A stretch of DNA of 64,000 nt from Lysobacter sp. MMG2 (GCF_016735495.2 NZ_JAERQY020000001.1:372001-436000); one strand, 5' to 3'. Shown: positions 48,604 through 58,127, counted from the first letter of the stretch. The notes: generated by a model not told the origin, from the letters alone. Program-made: numbers and translations.

Positions 48604-49235
48604 TGCAGCGGCACCTGGATGCGCTTGCCCCAATCGCCGTTCCAGTCCACCGGCAGGCCGGCGGTGCGCAAGGCGTCGACGATCGTGCGGGCCACGGACA
48701 ACGCCGCCGCTTCGCCCTCTTCGACCGCCCCGTAGTTGAGACACAGCCCGTAGCCGTCGACGGCGTGCTCGGTGTCCTGCATGTGGAAGAAGGCGTAACC
48801 GTGCACGGGACTGCCGCGGTCGCGGGTCGCCGCCATTTCGTCGCCGATCTCCGCCACGCCGCAGGTGCCGCAGCAGGTGAAGTTCTGCCGGCATACCACG
48901 CCCTGCGATTCCAGCGTGGCGAAGGCGTGTTCGAGGCGGTCGTGATCGGTCACCTGCGGCCAGTCCGCGGCCTGCGCACGGTAGCTGGCGATCTCTTCCT
49001 CGAGGATGCGCCGCGCATGCGCGCGCAGGACATCCTCACCGTGCGACTGCATCTCCAGCACTTCCAATGCGTTGTCGACGATGGTGTCGGGTTCGACGTA
49101 ACCGCCACGCAGGTCGCGGACGATGTAGCTGCGCAGTTCTTCCAGTTGTTCTTCCAGCGGGAGTGCACCGTGAGCGGCCTGCGCCGCCCGCGCGTCACCC
49201 CGCCGGAACAGACCGACGATCTTCTGCCAGAGCAT
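48579..49235 (-). CDS. DUF6891-like protein, 218 aa
   Basis: I believe this is a DUF6891-type protein, of unknown function. The ATG at 49235 (MLWQKIVGLFRRGDARA) gives 218 residues: a charged helical N-terminal part (about 20-110, with EEQLEELRSYIVRDLRGGYV) and a C-terminal domain with a cysteine cluster (VVCRQNFTCCGTCGVAEIGD, about 137-156) and GYAFFHMQDTEHAVDGYGL. The Cys cluster could bind a metal. It overlaps the lysoplasmalogenase gene and probably shares its transcript. Confidence 0.65.
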   Translation of the reverse strand: MLWQKIVGLFRRGDARAAQAAHGALPLEEQLEELRSYIVRDLRGGYVEPDTIVDNALEVLEMQSHGEDVLRAHARRILEEEIASYRAQAADWPQVTDHDRLEHAFATLESQGVVCRQNFTCCGTCGVAEIGDEMAATRDRGSPVHGYAFFHMQDTEHAVDGYGLCLNYGAVEEGEAAALSVARTIVDALRTAGLPVDWNGDWGKRIQVPLQWQRRLAL

Positions 49236-49291
49236 GCCCCACCCCCTCCATCCCTGTGGTGGGCCGAGCATGGACCGTCAGGGCGCGCGAC

Positions 49292-50839
49292 TCAACCGTC
49301 GCAGCCGTTGAGCTTGAGCTTCTGCCCGGGCTTGATCGCGAAACGCGGCGCCTTGAGCTTGTTCGCCTTCGCCAGATCGCCGGTGTCGCACTGGAACTTC
49401 TGCGCGATGGCGGTCAGCGTCTCGCCGCGCTTTACGGTGTAGGTGGAGGGCTTGGACGGCTTGGCGGGCTTGGCCGGCTTCGGCGCGGCGATCGCGCCCG
49501 CCGAGCCCGTACCGGCGCTTTCGGCCTCGTACACGGTGTCGTCCGACACCGGCGTCACCGGCCCGGTGCGCACGATCGCGGAGGACGCATCGCTCAGCAC
49601 CAGCGTGTGTGCCAGCTCGGCGCGCTGGCCCTGCATGCAGTAGCGGCCGTACAGGCCGACGATCTTGCTCGTCGCGGCCAGCATGGTGCCGGTCGGCAGG
49701 TACTGGTCCGCCTGGTAGCGCGGGTTGAGGTTGCGCAGCGCGCGCATGTAGCCCTCGCGCGTGCCGCCGTTGCCCAGGCAGATGGTCAGCTCGTAGATCG
49801 AACTGGGCTTGGACAGGCGCAGCGACGCCGGGCGCGCGTCGACCTTGGGCATCGTCAGGCCGTATTCCTTCGGATGCAGGAACAACCACGCCGCGGCGAT
49901 CACCATCGGCACGTAGTCGCGGGTTTCGGCCGGGAACTGGTTGTAGACCGACTCGTCCCAGAAATTGCGACCGCCGGTGGTGTTGAACACGCGCTGCGCG
50001 CGGCCCTCGCCGCCGTTGTAGGCGGCAAGCGACAGCTCGATGCTGCGGTTGAGCGTGCCCAGGCGTTCGTTGAAATACTCCGCGGCGGCCGCGGCGGAGG
50101 CGCGCGCGTCGTAGCGCGTGTCGAAGCCCGAGCCGTCTTCGCCCAGCCCGAAGCGGCGGCCGGTGGCGTACATGAACTGCATCGGTCCCGCCGCGCCCGC
50201 GCGCGAGGTGGAATGCACGCGGCCGTTGGATTCCTTCGCCATCACGCCGAACAGCAGCGCCTCCGGCAGCCCGGCGCGCTGGAACTGCGGCCACATCGTC
50301 TGGCGCAGGTATTGGTAGTTCTCGAAGCTGTCGATCAGCGACGGGCGCATGTCGGTGAGCCAGCGGCGGATGCCTGCCTGCACCGCCGGGTTGTACTGCA
50401 CCATCTTCACGAACTGCTGGCCGTCGGCGCTGAGCAGCGCGGCGGCGCGCGCGGCTTCGGGCACGTCGGCGGTGAAGCTGCCGGCGCCTTCGTCGTCGTT
50501 GTCCTCGGGCACTTCATCGCCGGAGGCGAGGTCGGCGTTCTGCTTCAACAGCCGCTTGTAGGCGGTGAGCATCGTCGTGGGCGAACAGCCCTTCTGCTTC
50601 ACGCAGGCGGCCATCACGTCTTCCATGTCCTCCAGCGCGGCGTCCACTTCGGTGCGGCCGGCCGGATCGGCGTTGCCGATCTTCACCAGGCCCTGGCGGT
50701 AGCGCGTCTCCGCCGCCTGCATGCGCTGGTTGAGGGCATCGACGGCAGCCTGGTCGCGCTTGGAGAGCGCATGGGCCTGCGGCATCAGGACGAGCAGGCC
50801 AAGCGCCAGCAGCGCGGCGGAAGAACGGAGTACGGGCAT
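49292..50839 (-). CDS. MltD-like membrane-bound lytic transglycosylase with LysM
   Basis: Such enzymes cleave peptidoglycan glycan strands in the periplasm. The 515-residue product has a signal peptide (MPVLRSSAALLALGLLVLMP, cleavage after AHA), an N-terminal helical region, a lysozyme-like SLT domain (about 215-360) with the catalytic Glu in LFGVMAKESNGRVHSTSRAG and PMQFMYATGRRFGLG, and one C-terminal LysM (about 465-511, YTVKRGETLTAIAQKFQC). A Lys-Pro-Ala linker (PKPAKPAKPSKPS) joins them. The start at 50839 is fixed by the signal peptide. Confidence 0.92.
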   Translation of the reverse strand: MPVLRSSAALLALGLLVLMPQAHALSKRDQAAVDALNQRMQAAETRYRQGLVKIGNADPAGRTEVDAALEDMEDVMAACVKQKGCSPTTMLTAYKRLLKQNADLASGDEVPEDNDDEGAGSFTADVPEAARAAALLSADGQQFVKMVQYNPAVQAGIRRWLTDMRPSLIDSFENYQYLRQTMWPQFQRAGLPEALLFGVMAKESNGRVHSTSRAGAAGPMQFMYATGRRFGLGEDGSGFDTRYDARASAAAAAEYFNERLGTLNRSIELSLAAYNGGEGRAQRVFNTTGGRNFWDESVYNQFPAETRDYVPMVIAAAWLFLHPKEYGLTMPKVDARPASLRLSKPSSIYELTICLGNGGTREGYMRALRNLNPRYQADQYLPTGTMLAATSKIVGLYGRYCMQGQRAELAHTLVLSDASSAIVRTGPVTPVSDDTVYEAESAGTGSAGAIAAPKPAKPAKPSKPSTYTVKRGETLTAIAQKFQCDTGDLAKANKLKAPRFAIKPGQKLKLNGCDG

Positions 50840-51024
50840 GGACTGCGACAACGTGGACGGGGGCAGCGCAGGGTATCCGGGTGCGAGCAAGCGCGACAAG
50901 CCGGAAAGGTCCGAATTTGCATGGCCCGTTTGCATGAACGGCAGAAACACGCCCGGAGTCGCAACATGAACACGGCCGCGCACGACGCCCCCTAGAATCG
51001 CCGCAACTCCCCCGAGATCCGTCC

Positions 51025-52551
51025 ATGGACCCCATCCTGCTTGGCAAGGCTGTCACCACGCCGCAATCGCTGCCCGAAACCCAGGGCCATGTCGTCCTGC
51101 AACCCAAGTTCGGCAACCGCCACGGCCTGGTCGCCGGGGCCACGGGCACCGGCAAGACGGTGACGCTGATGACGCTGGCGGAAGGCTTCTCGCGCCTGGG
51201 CGTGCCGGTGTTCCTGGCCGATGTGAAGGGCGACGTGGCCGGGCTGGCGGTGGCCGGCACGGACAACGAGAAGCTGCAGTCGCGCGTGACCGAGATCGGC
51301 CTGGCCGGCTACACGCACGAAGCCAACCCGACGGTCTTCTGGGACCTGTTCGGCAAACTCGGCCATCCGGTGCGCACCACCGTGAGCGAGATGGGCCCGA
51401 CACTTTTGTCGCGCGTGCTGGAACTCAACGACACGCAATCCGGCGTGCTCGACATCGTCTTCAAGCTCGCCGACGACCGCGGCCTGCTCCTGCTCGACCT
51501 GGAAGACCTGCGTGCCCTGCTCGGCCTGGTCGCCGAGGAACGCAAGGACATTTCCACCAGCTACGGCCTGGTCAGCGCGCAATCGATCGGCGCGATCCAG
51601 CGTTCGCTGCTGCGCCTGGAGCAGGACGGCGGCGAGATGTTCTTCGGCGAGCCCGCGCTGGAACTCACCGACCTCATGCGCACCACGCCCGACGGGCGCG
51701 GCGTGGTCAACATCCTTGCCTCCGAGCAACTGGTGCTGAAGCCGCGCCTGTATTCCAGCTTCCTGCTGTGGCTGCTGTCGGAGCTGTTCGAGACGCTGCC
51801 GGAAGTGGGCGACCTGGACAAGCCCAAGCTCGTGTTCGTCTTCGACGAAGCGCACCTGCTGTTCGACGACGCGCCGCCGGCGCTGCAACAACGCGTGGAG
51901 CAGGTGGTGCGACTGATCCGCTCCAAGGGCGTGGGCGTGTACTTCTGCTCGCAGTTCCCCGACGACGTGCCCGACGAGATCCTCGGCCAGCTCGGCAATC
52001 GCGTGCAGCACGCGCTGCGTGCGTTCACGCCGCGCGATCAGAAGGCGGTGAAGACGGCGGCGGAAACCTTCGTGCCCAATCCCGCGCTGGACGTGGCGAA
52101 AACGATCTCGCAGCTCGGCACCGGCGAAGCGCTGGTCTCCACGCTGCAGGACAAGGGCGTGCCGATGCCGGTGGAGAAGACGCTGATCGCGCCGCCGCGC
52201 TGCCGCATGGGCGCTATCACCGAGGCCGAACGCGCGCAGGTGCGTAGCACCAGCCCGGTCGGGCACAAGTACGACGAACGCGTGGATCGCGAATCGGCCG
52301 CCGAGAAACTGGCCACGCGGGCGCAGGTCGCCACGCAGAACGCCAAGGCGCCGCCCGCACGCACGCGCGAGCAGGACGAAGCCGAAGACAGCGGCTTCGG
52401 CCAGTCGGTGAAGGACGCCGTGTTCGGCACCAAGCGCCGCCAGGGCATGGTCGAGACGATGGCCAAGCAGACCGCGCGCACCGTCGGCAACCGCATCGGT
52501 CAACAGATCGTTCGCGGGCTGTTGGGCAGCATCTTCGGCGGAAAGCGCTGA
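51025..52551 (+). CDS. HerA/FtsK-like ATPase, DUF853 (YjgR) family
   Basis: The 508-residue product is a P-loop ATPase of the HerA-FtsK superfamily. It has Walker A in HGLVAGATGTGKTVTLM (about residues 33-49), Walker B in PKLVFVFDEAHLLFDD (about 265-280) and the DVKGDVAGLA stretch typical of YjgR. The C-terminal tail is Arg/Lys-rich and ends GLLGSIFGGKR. Its cellular role is not established; members are often called putative DNA helicases. No NurA nuclease partner lies nearby. It is a single gene, divergent from the transglycosylase. Confidence 0.88.
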   Translation: MDPILLGKAVTTPQSLPETQGHVVLQPKFGNRHGLVAGATGTGKTVTLMTLAEGFSRLGVPVFLADVKGDVAGLAVAGTDNEKLQSRVTEIGLAGYTHEANPTVFWDLFGKLGHPVRTTVSEMGPTLLSRVLELNDTQSGVLDIVFKLADDRGLLLLDLEDLRALLGLVAEERKDISTSYGLVSAQSIGAIQRSLLRLEQDGGEMFFGEPALELTDLMRTTPDGRGVVNILASEQLVLKPRLYSSFLLWLLSELFETLPEVGDLDKPKLVFVFDEAHLLFDDAPPALQQRVEQVVRLIRSKGVGVYFCSQFPDDVPDEILGQLGNRVQHALRAFTPRDQKAVKTAAETFVPNPALDVAKTISQLGTGEALVSTLQDKGVPMPVEKTLIAPPRCRMGAITEAERAQVRSTSPVGHKYDERVDRESAAEKLATRAQVATQNAKAPPARTREQDEAEDSGFGQSVKDAVFGTKRRQGMVETMAKQTARTVGNRIGQQIVRGLLGSIFGGKR

Positions 52552-52685
52552 TCCTGCGCTTCGCGCCGGATCCCCACGATTTGTTGCGCGAACCGCGGGC
52601 CTCGTACGCACTTCCAATCCCCGCCCTGCCGGGGCGCCCTCACCAAGGGGGCTCTCCTCCGTCCTGCCAACGCAAGGAGTTCGTC

Positions 52686-53186
52686 ATGCATGAATCCCGT
52701 TCGAAGTTTGTAGCGCTCGCATGTGCGCTGCTGTGTGCACTCTCGCTGTCCGCATGCAAGCCGCAGGCGCCTGCGGACCCTCCCGCAGCGCAGCCGGAAG
52801 CCGCCGCACCCGCGCCCGCCGCCGATGCCCAGCCCTCGGCGCAAAGCGCGCCGTTCGACGTGAAGGCCTTCGCCGGTACCTTCACCGGCACCCTGCCCTG
52901 CGCCGACTGCCCCGGCATCGACACGCGCATCGTGCTGGCCGCCGACGGCACCTACACGATCACCGAGTCGTACCAGGAACGTTCGGCGCCGGAACTGAAA
53001 GGCGACGGCACCTGGACCGCCGAAGAGAACAACCAGCGCCTTCGCCTGGACCCGAACAGCAAGAGCGACAACGACCGCCTGTTCGCGATCCTCTCGCACG
53101 ACGAGATCCGCCAGCTCGACGTGGAAGGCAAGCCGATCGAGAGCGCGCTGCCGTACAACCTGAAGCGCGAAGGCGCCGCGCAGTAA
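52686..53186 (+). CDS. NlpE-like envelope lipoprotein
   Basis: NlpE is an outer-membrane lipoprotein that signals envelope and copper stress to Cpx in enteric bacteria. The 166-residue product has a lipobox signal (ALLCALSLSACKP, Cys about residue 24), a Pro/Ala-rich tether and an NlpE N-terminal-type barrel with the CxxC in FTGTLPCADCPGIDTRIVLA, then DGTYTITESYQ and GDGTWTAEENNQRLRLDP. It lacks the C-terminal OB domain of E. coli NlpE, like many short homologues. AAGGAG precedes the ATG. A strong hairpin follows it. Confidence 0.88.
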   Translation: MHESRSKFVALACALLCALSLSACKPQAPADPPAAQPEAAAPAPAADAQPSAQSAPFDVKAFAGTFTGTLPCADCPGIDTRIVLAADGTYTITESYQERSAPELKGDGTWTAEENNQRLRLDPNSKSDNDRLFAILSHDEIRQLDVEGKPIESALPYNLKREGAAQ

Positions 53187-53196
53187 CGCATCGGGT

Positions 53197-53228
53197 GCGG
53201 CGCGCCGCCCGTCGGGGCGCCGCGCCGC
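53197..53228 (+). terminator. Strong GC hairpin after the NlpE-like gene
   Basis: GCGGCGCGCCGCCC pairs with GGGCGCCGCGCCGC with one mismatch around a 4-base loop, 10 bp past the stop. It lacks a T-run, so it may need Rho or act as a stability element. Confidence 0.5.
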
Positions 53229-53370
53229 GTGACCGCTGCCGGCGGCCCGGTGCGTTGTTCCCTGCGTGCTTCAGGACGGGGGCCTGGGTGCAGCGTGTCG
53301 ACATCGCGGCCGGAGGCGTCGACACGCCCCCGATCCGGCCGACGCGCCTTCAAGGCGCTGGAGAGCCGCC

Positions 53371-53796
53371 ATGTCCCATGCACCCCGTCTGTTCGCCGCC
53401 GTCCTGGCCTGCACGGCGAGCCTGAGCTTCGCCGCACCCGCGTTCGCGCAGGACCCGCCCCGTGCCGTCGTGTCCATCTACCGGCCCGCACCGGGCAAGC
53501 AGCTCGATTTTCTCAAGTGGATGGCTGCACGCGAAGCGGTTGCGCGCGAGGCCGGGATTCCGGCGCAACAGTGGTACGCGCACATCAGCGGCGACAGCTG
53601 GGACTTCCTCGTCATCGGCCCCAACCTGGACGATGCCACGTCCGACAAGGTCGACGCGCTGGAGCGCAAGCGCGGGCTGAAGGTCGGTCCTGCTGCCTCG
53701 CTGGAGTTCCGCCAGGTAATGGCCTGGCACACCGACACGCTGGCGGCCGGCCCGATGACGGCGTCGCAGCTCATCGACGCGGCGGGCAAGCCGTAG
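53371..53796 (+). CDS. Secreted hypothetical protein, 141 aa
   Basis: The product has a clear signal peptide (APRLFAAVLACTASLSFAAP, cleavage after AFA, about residue 24). The mature 117 residues begin QDPPRAVVSIYRPAPGKQ and read like one ferredoxin-like domain of the dimeric alpha/beta-barrel type (VVSIYRPAPGKQLDFLKWM, then SWDFLVIGPNLDDAT). I do not recognise a named family. The ATG at 53371 has GGAGAGCCGCC upstream. It follows the NlpE-like gene after 184 bp and a hairpin, so it is probably transcribed on its own. Confidence 0.75.
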   Translation: MSHAPRLFAAVLACTASLSFAAPAFAQDPPRAVVSIYRPAPGKQLDFLKWMAAREAVAREAGIPAQQWYAHISGDSWDFLVIGPNLDDATSDKVDALERKRGLKVGPAASLEFRQVMAWHTDTLAAGPMTASQLIDAAGKP

Positions 53797-53869
53797 CGCT
53801 TGAGCGCCAGCGGCGACTCTGAGATAACGGCGTCCCATTGCAGTCAACGGCGTGCTTCGCCGCAATCGC

Positions 53870-54385
53870 ATGTCCCGCTGGCGCCCCCCTGGCGAAAAAA
53901 GCACCGCGTTGATCACCCGTTCCGGCCACGACCGGCTGAAGGCCGAGCTGGACGAGCTGTGGCGCGTGAAACGCCCGGAAGTGGTCGCGGCCCTCGCCGC
54001 GGCCGCCGCCGAAGGCGACCGCTCCGAGAACGCCGAATACACCTACCGCAAGAAGCAGCTCGGCGAGATCGACCGCCGCGTGCGCTACCTGAGCAAGCGC
54101 GTGCCCGCGCTGCGCGTGGTGGACACCGTGCCCAGCGATCCGGTAGCGGTGTTCTTCGGCGCGCGCGTGGAGATCGAGGACGTCGCCAGCGGCGAATCGC
54201 AGCGCTACCGCATCGTCGGCCCCGACGAGACCGACGCCAAGGCCGGCTGGATCAGCATCGATTCGCCGCTGGCGCGCGCGATGCTGAAAAAGCGCCTGGA
54301 CGACGAGTTCGAGGCGATGCTGCCGGGCGGCGCGGCGCGGTTCGTGATCGTCGAAGTTTCCTACGATGACGGCCGGGACGGCTGA
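53870..54385 (+). CDS. greB: Transcription elongation factor GreB
   Basis: GreB rescues backtracked RNA polymerase by stimulating transcript cleavage. The 171-residue product has the N-terminal coiled-coil domain (about 15-90, [18 protein letters not shown] and the acidic tip [20 protein letters not shown]) and the C-terminal FKBP-like domain (about 95-165, [15 protein letters not shown]). The ATG at 53870 matches the family start. Its 3' end overlaps the acetyltransferase gene by 20 bp. Confidence 0.95.
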   Translation: MSRWRPPGEKSTALITRSGHDRLKAELDELWRVKRPEVVAALAAAAAEGDRSENAEYTYRKKQLGEIDRRVRYLSKRVPALRVVDTVPSDPVAVFFGARVEIEDVASGESQRYRIVGPDETDAKAGWISIDSPLARAMLKKRLDDEFEAMLPGGAARFVIVEVSYDDGRDG

Positions 54386-54839
54386 CGGCATCGTCCTGCG
54401 CGAGGCCACGATCGCCGACGCTGCGGCGATCAGCACACTGGTGAGCGCGCTGACACGGCGCTGGATCGCCCCGGATTGCGACGAGGACGGGATCGCGCGG
54501 CTGCTCGATTCGATGGCGACGCAGCGCATCGAAGAGCGGCTGCGCGAGGGCCATCGCCACGTCGTCGCCGAACGCGACGGGCGCATCGTCGGCGTCGTCG
54601 CCCTGCGTTTGCCTTCGCACCTGTACTACCTGTTCGTCGCCGAGAAGGCGCAGCGGCGCGGCGTCGCGCGTGCGCTGTGGGACGCGGTGCGCGTCGCCGC
54701 CGATCCGGACGCGCCGGTCACGGTCAACGCCTCGCTGCTCGCGGTGCCTGTCTACCGCAAGCTGGGCTTCGAACCCGCGGCGCCGGAACAACACGATCGC
54801 GGGATTCGCTTCGTGCCGATGCGCTGGGTTCCGCGCTGA
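54366..54839 (+). CDS. GNAT family N-acetyltransferase
   Basis: The 157-residue product has the GNAT fold: [20 protein letters not shown] at the start, beta4 region [20 protein letters not shown] with the acetyl-CoA loop Q/RxxGxA (QRRGVA, about 97-102) and the C-terminal [20 protein letters not shown]. The substrate is unknown. It starts within greB (20-bp overlap) and is likely co-expressed with it. Confidence 0.88.
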   Translation: MTAGTADGIVLREATIADAAAISTLVSALTRRWIAPDCDEDGIARLLDSMATQRIEERLREGHRHVVAERDGRIVGVVALRLPSHLYYLFVAEKAQRRGVARALWDAVRVAADPDAPVTVNASLLAVPVYRKLGFEPAAPEQHDRGIRFVPMRWVPR

Positions 54840-54845
54840 CCGTTG

Positions 54846-55236
54846 CCCGTCATTCCCGCGAAGGCGGGGCTTTTGGGCCGCCGCACGGCGGCACTCTCCA
54901 TGGACGTTCCACGCTTCCACCCAAGCACGGCAGACACGACCCCTTGCCCGTCATTCCCGCGAAAGCGGGAATCCAGCGACTTTCCACGCTTTCACCCAGA
55001 CTCGGCAGACGCGATCCTTTGCTCGTCATTCCCGCGAAAGCGGGGCTTTTGGGCCGCCGCACGGCGGCACTCTCCAGCGACTTTCCACGCTTTCACCCAA
55101 GCTCGGCAGACGCGACAACGCCCTCATCAGGCGCTCATACCGGATAGCCGGAGCAAAGGCACTGGATTCCCGCTTTCGCTGGAATGACGTTTTGCAGCGC
55201 CCCAACCGTCCCGCTTTCGCGGGAACAACGCCGTCG
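54846..55236. repeat. Cluster of CGTCATTCCCGCGAAAGCGG repeats (three direct, two inverted)
   Basis: The 435-bp gap before the MgtC gene holds no gene. Three direct units start at about 54846, 54947 and 55022 (101, 75 and 99 bp). Each has a CATTCCCGCGAAAGCGGG palindrome followed by a conserved tail (TTTCCACGCTTTCACCC... CTCGGCAGACGCGA). Units one and three carry an extra CTTTTGGGCCGCCGCACGGC segment absent from unit two. An inverted copy (TTCCCGCTTTCGCTGGAATG) lies at 55163-55189 and a partial inverted copy at about 55207-55225. Confidence 0.75.
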
Positions 55237-55274
55237 GTGTTGTAGCGTGTACGCCCCACCAATTCCCCACCCGC

Positions 55275-56513
55275 ATGGACCACGACCAGCTCCAGGGCCT
55301 GCTCACCGCACTCGCCATCGGCCTGCTGATCGGCGTGGTGCGCGAGCGCCGCCACGGCGAAGGCCCCGCCGTCGCGGGCATCCGCACGCACGCGATGGTC
55401 GCGCTCGCCGCGGCGGTGGCGACGATGCTCGGCGTGGCGGTGCTGGTGGCGGTGACGCTGGCCGTCGGCGTGCTGGCGGTGACGGCCTACCTGCGCACGC
55501 GCGGCGCCGATCCCGGCATGACCGGCGAAATGGCGCTGCTGGTCACCACCATGCTCGCCGCGCTCGCGCAATCCGAGGGCTCGCTGGCCGCCGGCCTGGC
55601 GGTGATCGCGGCGGTGCTGCTGTTCGCCAAGTCGCCGCTGCACCGCTTCGCGCGCGACATCGTCAGCGAACGCGAAGTGCAGGATGCGTTGCTGCTCGCC
55701 GCCGCCGCGCTGGTGGTGCTGCCGATGCTGCCCGACGAGCCCGTCGACCCGTGGGGCGTGCTGGTGCCCTCGAAGCTGTGGAAGCTGGTCGTGCTGGTGA
55801 TGGCGGTCGGCATGCTCGGCCACATCGCGCTGCGCGCGGTCGGTGCACGCTGGGGATTGCCGGTGGCGGGCTTCTTCTCCGGTTTCGCCTCGTCGACGGC
55901 GGCGGTCGCCGGCTTCGGCCAGCGCACGCGCGAGGAAGCGGCGCTGACCGGTGTTTCGGCCTCCGCGGCCTTGCTGGCCAACCTCGCCTCACTGTTGCTG
56001 CTGACCGGCATCCTCGCCACCGCCGCGCCCGCGCTGCTGCGGGCCAGTGCGTGGCCGCTGGCCGCGGCCGCCGGCGTGCTGGCGATCACCGCCGCCATCG
56101 GCCTGCGCCGCCAGGCCGAAACGCCGGCGCTGCCGCACGAACCGCAAGCGCGCGCGTTCAAGCTCAGCCACGGCCTGTTGCTGGCCCTGATGATCGCCGT
56201 GGTGCTGGTGCTGTCGGCGTGGCTGCGCAGTGTGTTCGGCGACATGGGCGCACTGGCGACGGCGGTGCTGGTGGCGCTGGTGGAACTGCACGCGGCGGCG
56301 GCGAGCATCGCGCAGTTGTCCTCCGCCGGCGGGCTGACGATGACGCATGCGCAGTGGGGCATCGCCGGGCTGCTGGCCTCCAGCGCGATCGCCAAAACCG
56401 TGCTCGCCTTCGCCAGCGGCAACCGGCGCTACGCCTTCTGGGTGGGCGCGGGGCTGGTGGGAATGGCGGTGACGTGCGGCGTCGTGACGGCGCTGGTCAC
56501 GGCGACGGCCTGA
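55275..56513 (+). CDS. MgtC/SapB and DUF4010 domain membrane protein
   Basis: The 412-residue product is almost wholly hydrophobic, with about 12 membrane segments. The first 140 residues resemble MgtC/SapB (LLTALAIGLLIGVVRERRHG, AGIRTHAMVALAAAV, MTGEMALLVTTMLAAL); the rest is DUF4010 (LWKLVVLVMAVGMLGHIA, GFFSGFASSTAAVAGFG, SSAIAKTVLAFASG). The family function is unknown; transport or membrane stress has been suggested. It is a single gene, convergent with rimO. Confidence 0.88.
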   Translation: MDHDQLQGLLTALAIGLLIGVVRERRHGEGPAVAGIRTHAMVALAAAVATMLGVAVLVAVTLAVGVLAVTAYLRTRGADPGMTGEMALLVTTMLAALAQSEGSLAAGLAVIAAVLLFAKSPLHRFARDIVSEREVQDALLLAAAALVVLPMLPDEPVDPWGVLVPSKLWKLVVLVMAVGMLGHIALRAVGARWGLPVAGFFSGFASSTAAVAGFGQRTREEAALTGVSASAALLANLASLLLLTGILATAAPALLRASAWPLAAAAGVLAITAAIGLRRQAETPALPHEPQARAFKLSHGLLLALMIAVVLVLSAWLRSVFGDMGALATAVLVALVELHAAAASIAQLSSAGGLTMTHAQWGIAGLLASSAIAKTVLAFASGNRRYAFWVGAGLVGMAVTCGVVTALVTATA

Positions 56514-56633
56514 CGGCCCGGCGGCGACGTCCGAAGTCCCGCGCGCAACGCGTGATCGCTTGCGCGCAAGCCCGGATGCCTTGCGGCCGGGACGAAACGC
56601 CTTGCGCGCGACGCGGCGCGGCGCAAGCGCGTC

Positions 56634-57983
56634 TTAGTCGTCGAACGCGACCTCGCCGAACAGGTCGTGCTCGTCGGCGCCCATGATCTCCACGTCGACG
56701 AACTCGCCCGGCTTCAGCCCGGCCATGAAGCCGTTCTGGATCTGCACCAGGCCGTCGATCTCCGGCGCGTCGTACATCGAGCGGGCGATGGCGAGTTCGC
56801 CGTCCAGCGCGTCGACAATGCAGCGCTGCGTCGTGCCGACCTTGGCCTCGAGCCTGGCCGCGGAAATCTCCGCCTGGCGCTCCATGAAGCGCGCCAGGCG
56901 CTCCTGTTTCACTTCTTCCGGCACCGGGTCGGGCAGCGCATTGGCCGTCGCGCCGTCCACCGGCGAATAGGCGAACGCGCCCACGCGATCGAGCTGCGCC
57001 TCGTCGAGGAAGTCCAGCAGTTCCTCGAACTCGGCCTCGGTCTCGCCCGGGAAGCCGACGATGAAGGTCGAGCGGATGGCGATGTCCGGTGCGATCGAAC
57101 GCCAGCGCTGGATGCGTTCCAGCGTCTTGTCCACGGCGCCGGGGCGCTTCATCAGCTTGAGCACGCGCGGGCTGGCGTGCTGGAACGGGATGTCGAGGTA
57201 CGGCAGCAGCTTGGGCATGCCGTTGGAACCCGTTTCCGCCATCAGCGCAATGATGTCGTCCACGTGCGGGTACGGATACACGTAATGCAGGCGCGTCCAG
57301 ATGCCCAGCTCGCTCAGGCCTTCGCACAGCGCCTTCATGCGCGTCTGGTACGCCTTGCCGCGCCATTCGCGTTCGGCGTACTTCACATCGACGCCGTAGG
57401 CGGACGTGTCCTGCGAGATGACCAGCAGTTCCTTCACGCCGCCCATCGCGAGCTTTTCGGCTTCGCGCAGCACCTGATCGACCGGGCGCGACACCAGGTC
57501 GCCGCGCATCGACGGGATGATGCAGAAGCTGCAGCGGTGATTGCAGCCTTCGGAAATCTTCAGGTACGCGTAGTGCTTGGGCGTGAGCTTGATGCCCGTG
57601 TCGGGCACCAGGTCCAGGAACGGGTCGTGCTTGGGCGGAAGCGCCGCGTGCACGGCGTTCATCACGCTGCCGTAGTCCTGCGGGCCGCTGATGGACAGCA
57701 CGCCGGGGTGGGCCTCACGGATCTGCTCGGGCTTCTTGCCCAGGCAGCCGGTGACGATGACCTTGCCGTTCTCGGCGATGGCCTCGCCGATGGCGTCCAG
57801 CGATTCGGTCACGGCCGAATCGATGAAGCCGCAGGTGTTCACCACCACCACGTCCGCGTCGTCGTAGGTCTGGACGATGTCGTAGCCCTCCACGCGCAGC
57901 TGGGTGAGGATGCGCTCGGAATCGACCAGGGCCTTCGGGCAACCGAGGCTGACGAAACCGACTTTGGGATTGGCAAGGGACAT
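56634..57983 (-). CDS. rimO: Ribosomal protein S12 methylthiotransferase RimO
   Basis: RimO is a radical-SAM enzyme that methylthiolates an aspartate of ribosomal protein S12. The 449-residue product has the N-terminal UPF0004 domain with cysteines in [28 protein letters not shown] and [11 protein letters not shown], the radical-SAM CxxxCxxC in [20 protein letters not shown] (about residues 145-152) and a C-terminal TRAM domain ending in acidic residues. The start at 57983 ([15 protein letters not shown]) fits the family. Confidence 0.96.
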   Translation of the reverse strand: MSLANPKVGFVSLGCPKALVDSERILTQLRVEGYDIVQTYDDADVVVVNTCGFIDSAVTESLDAIGEAIAENGKVIVTGCLGKKPEQIREAHPGVLSISGPQDYGSVMNAVHAALPPKHDPFLDLVPDTGIKLTPKHYAYLKISEGCNHRCSFCIIPSMRGDLVSRPVDQVLREAEKLAMGGVKELLVISQDTSAYGVDVKYAEREWRGKAYQTRMKALCEGLSELGIWTRLHYVYPYPHVDDIIALMAETGSNGMPKLLPYLDIPFQHASPRVLKLMKRPGAVDKTLERIQRWRSIAPDIAIRSTFIVGFPGETEAEFEELLDFLDEAQLDRVGAFAYSPVDGATANALPDPVPEEVKQERLARFMERQAEISAARLEAKVGTTQRCIVDALDGELAIARSMYDAPEIDGLVQIQNGFMAGLKPGEFVDVEIMGADEHDLFGEVAFDD

Positions 57984-58127
57984 GGACGGACCGGAACGAA
58001 AGGGCAGCTGGCGGCGGCCCATCACCTTCGCGATGCGAGGGCGACGAGGCTGCGACGGGCGGGAAGGCTGCGGAGTATAGCGTCAGGGATAGAATCGACC
58101 TGTCCCCCGACCAAACTGAACAGCGCC
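57984..58127. promoter_or_regulatory. Divergent rimO / dienelactone hydrolase region
   Basis: A plus-strand TAGAAT at 58090-58095 could be the -10 of the hydrolase-pxp operon (33 bp before its ATG). A minus-strand TATACT at 58074-58079 could be the -10 of rimO. Neither has a good -35, so this is a weak call. Confidence 0.35.

Noticed and set aside
51025-52551. HerA-based anti-phage system (HerA-Sir2, HerA-DUF4297 or similar)
   Set aside because: No nuclease or Sir2 partner lies next to it; the sequence is of the widespread YjgR type, and the gene stands alone among housekeeping genes.
54366-54839. Acetyltransferase as the toxin of a GNAT toxin-antitoxin pair
   Set aside because: There is no ribbon-helix-helix antitoxin gene beside it; it overlaps greB and has ordinary GNAT features.
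54846-55236. Possible CRISPR array
   Set aside because: Units are 75-101 bp, share most of their length including the supposed spacers, have inverted copies and have no cas genes nearby.
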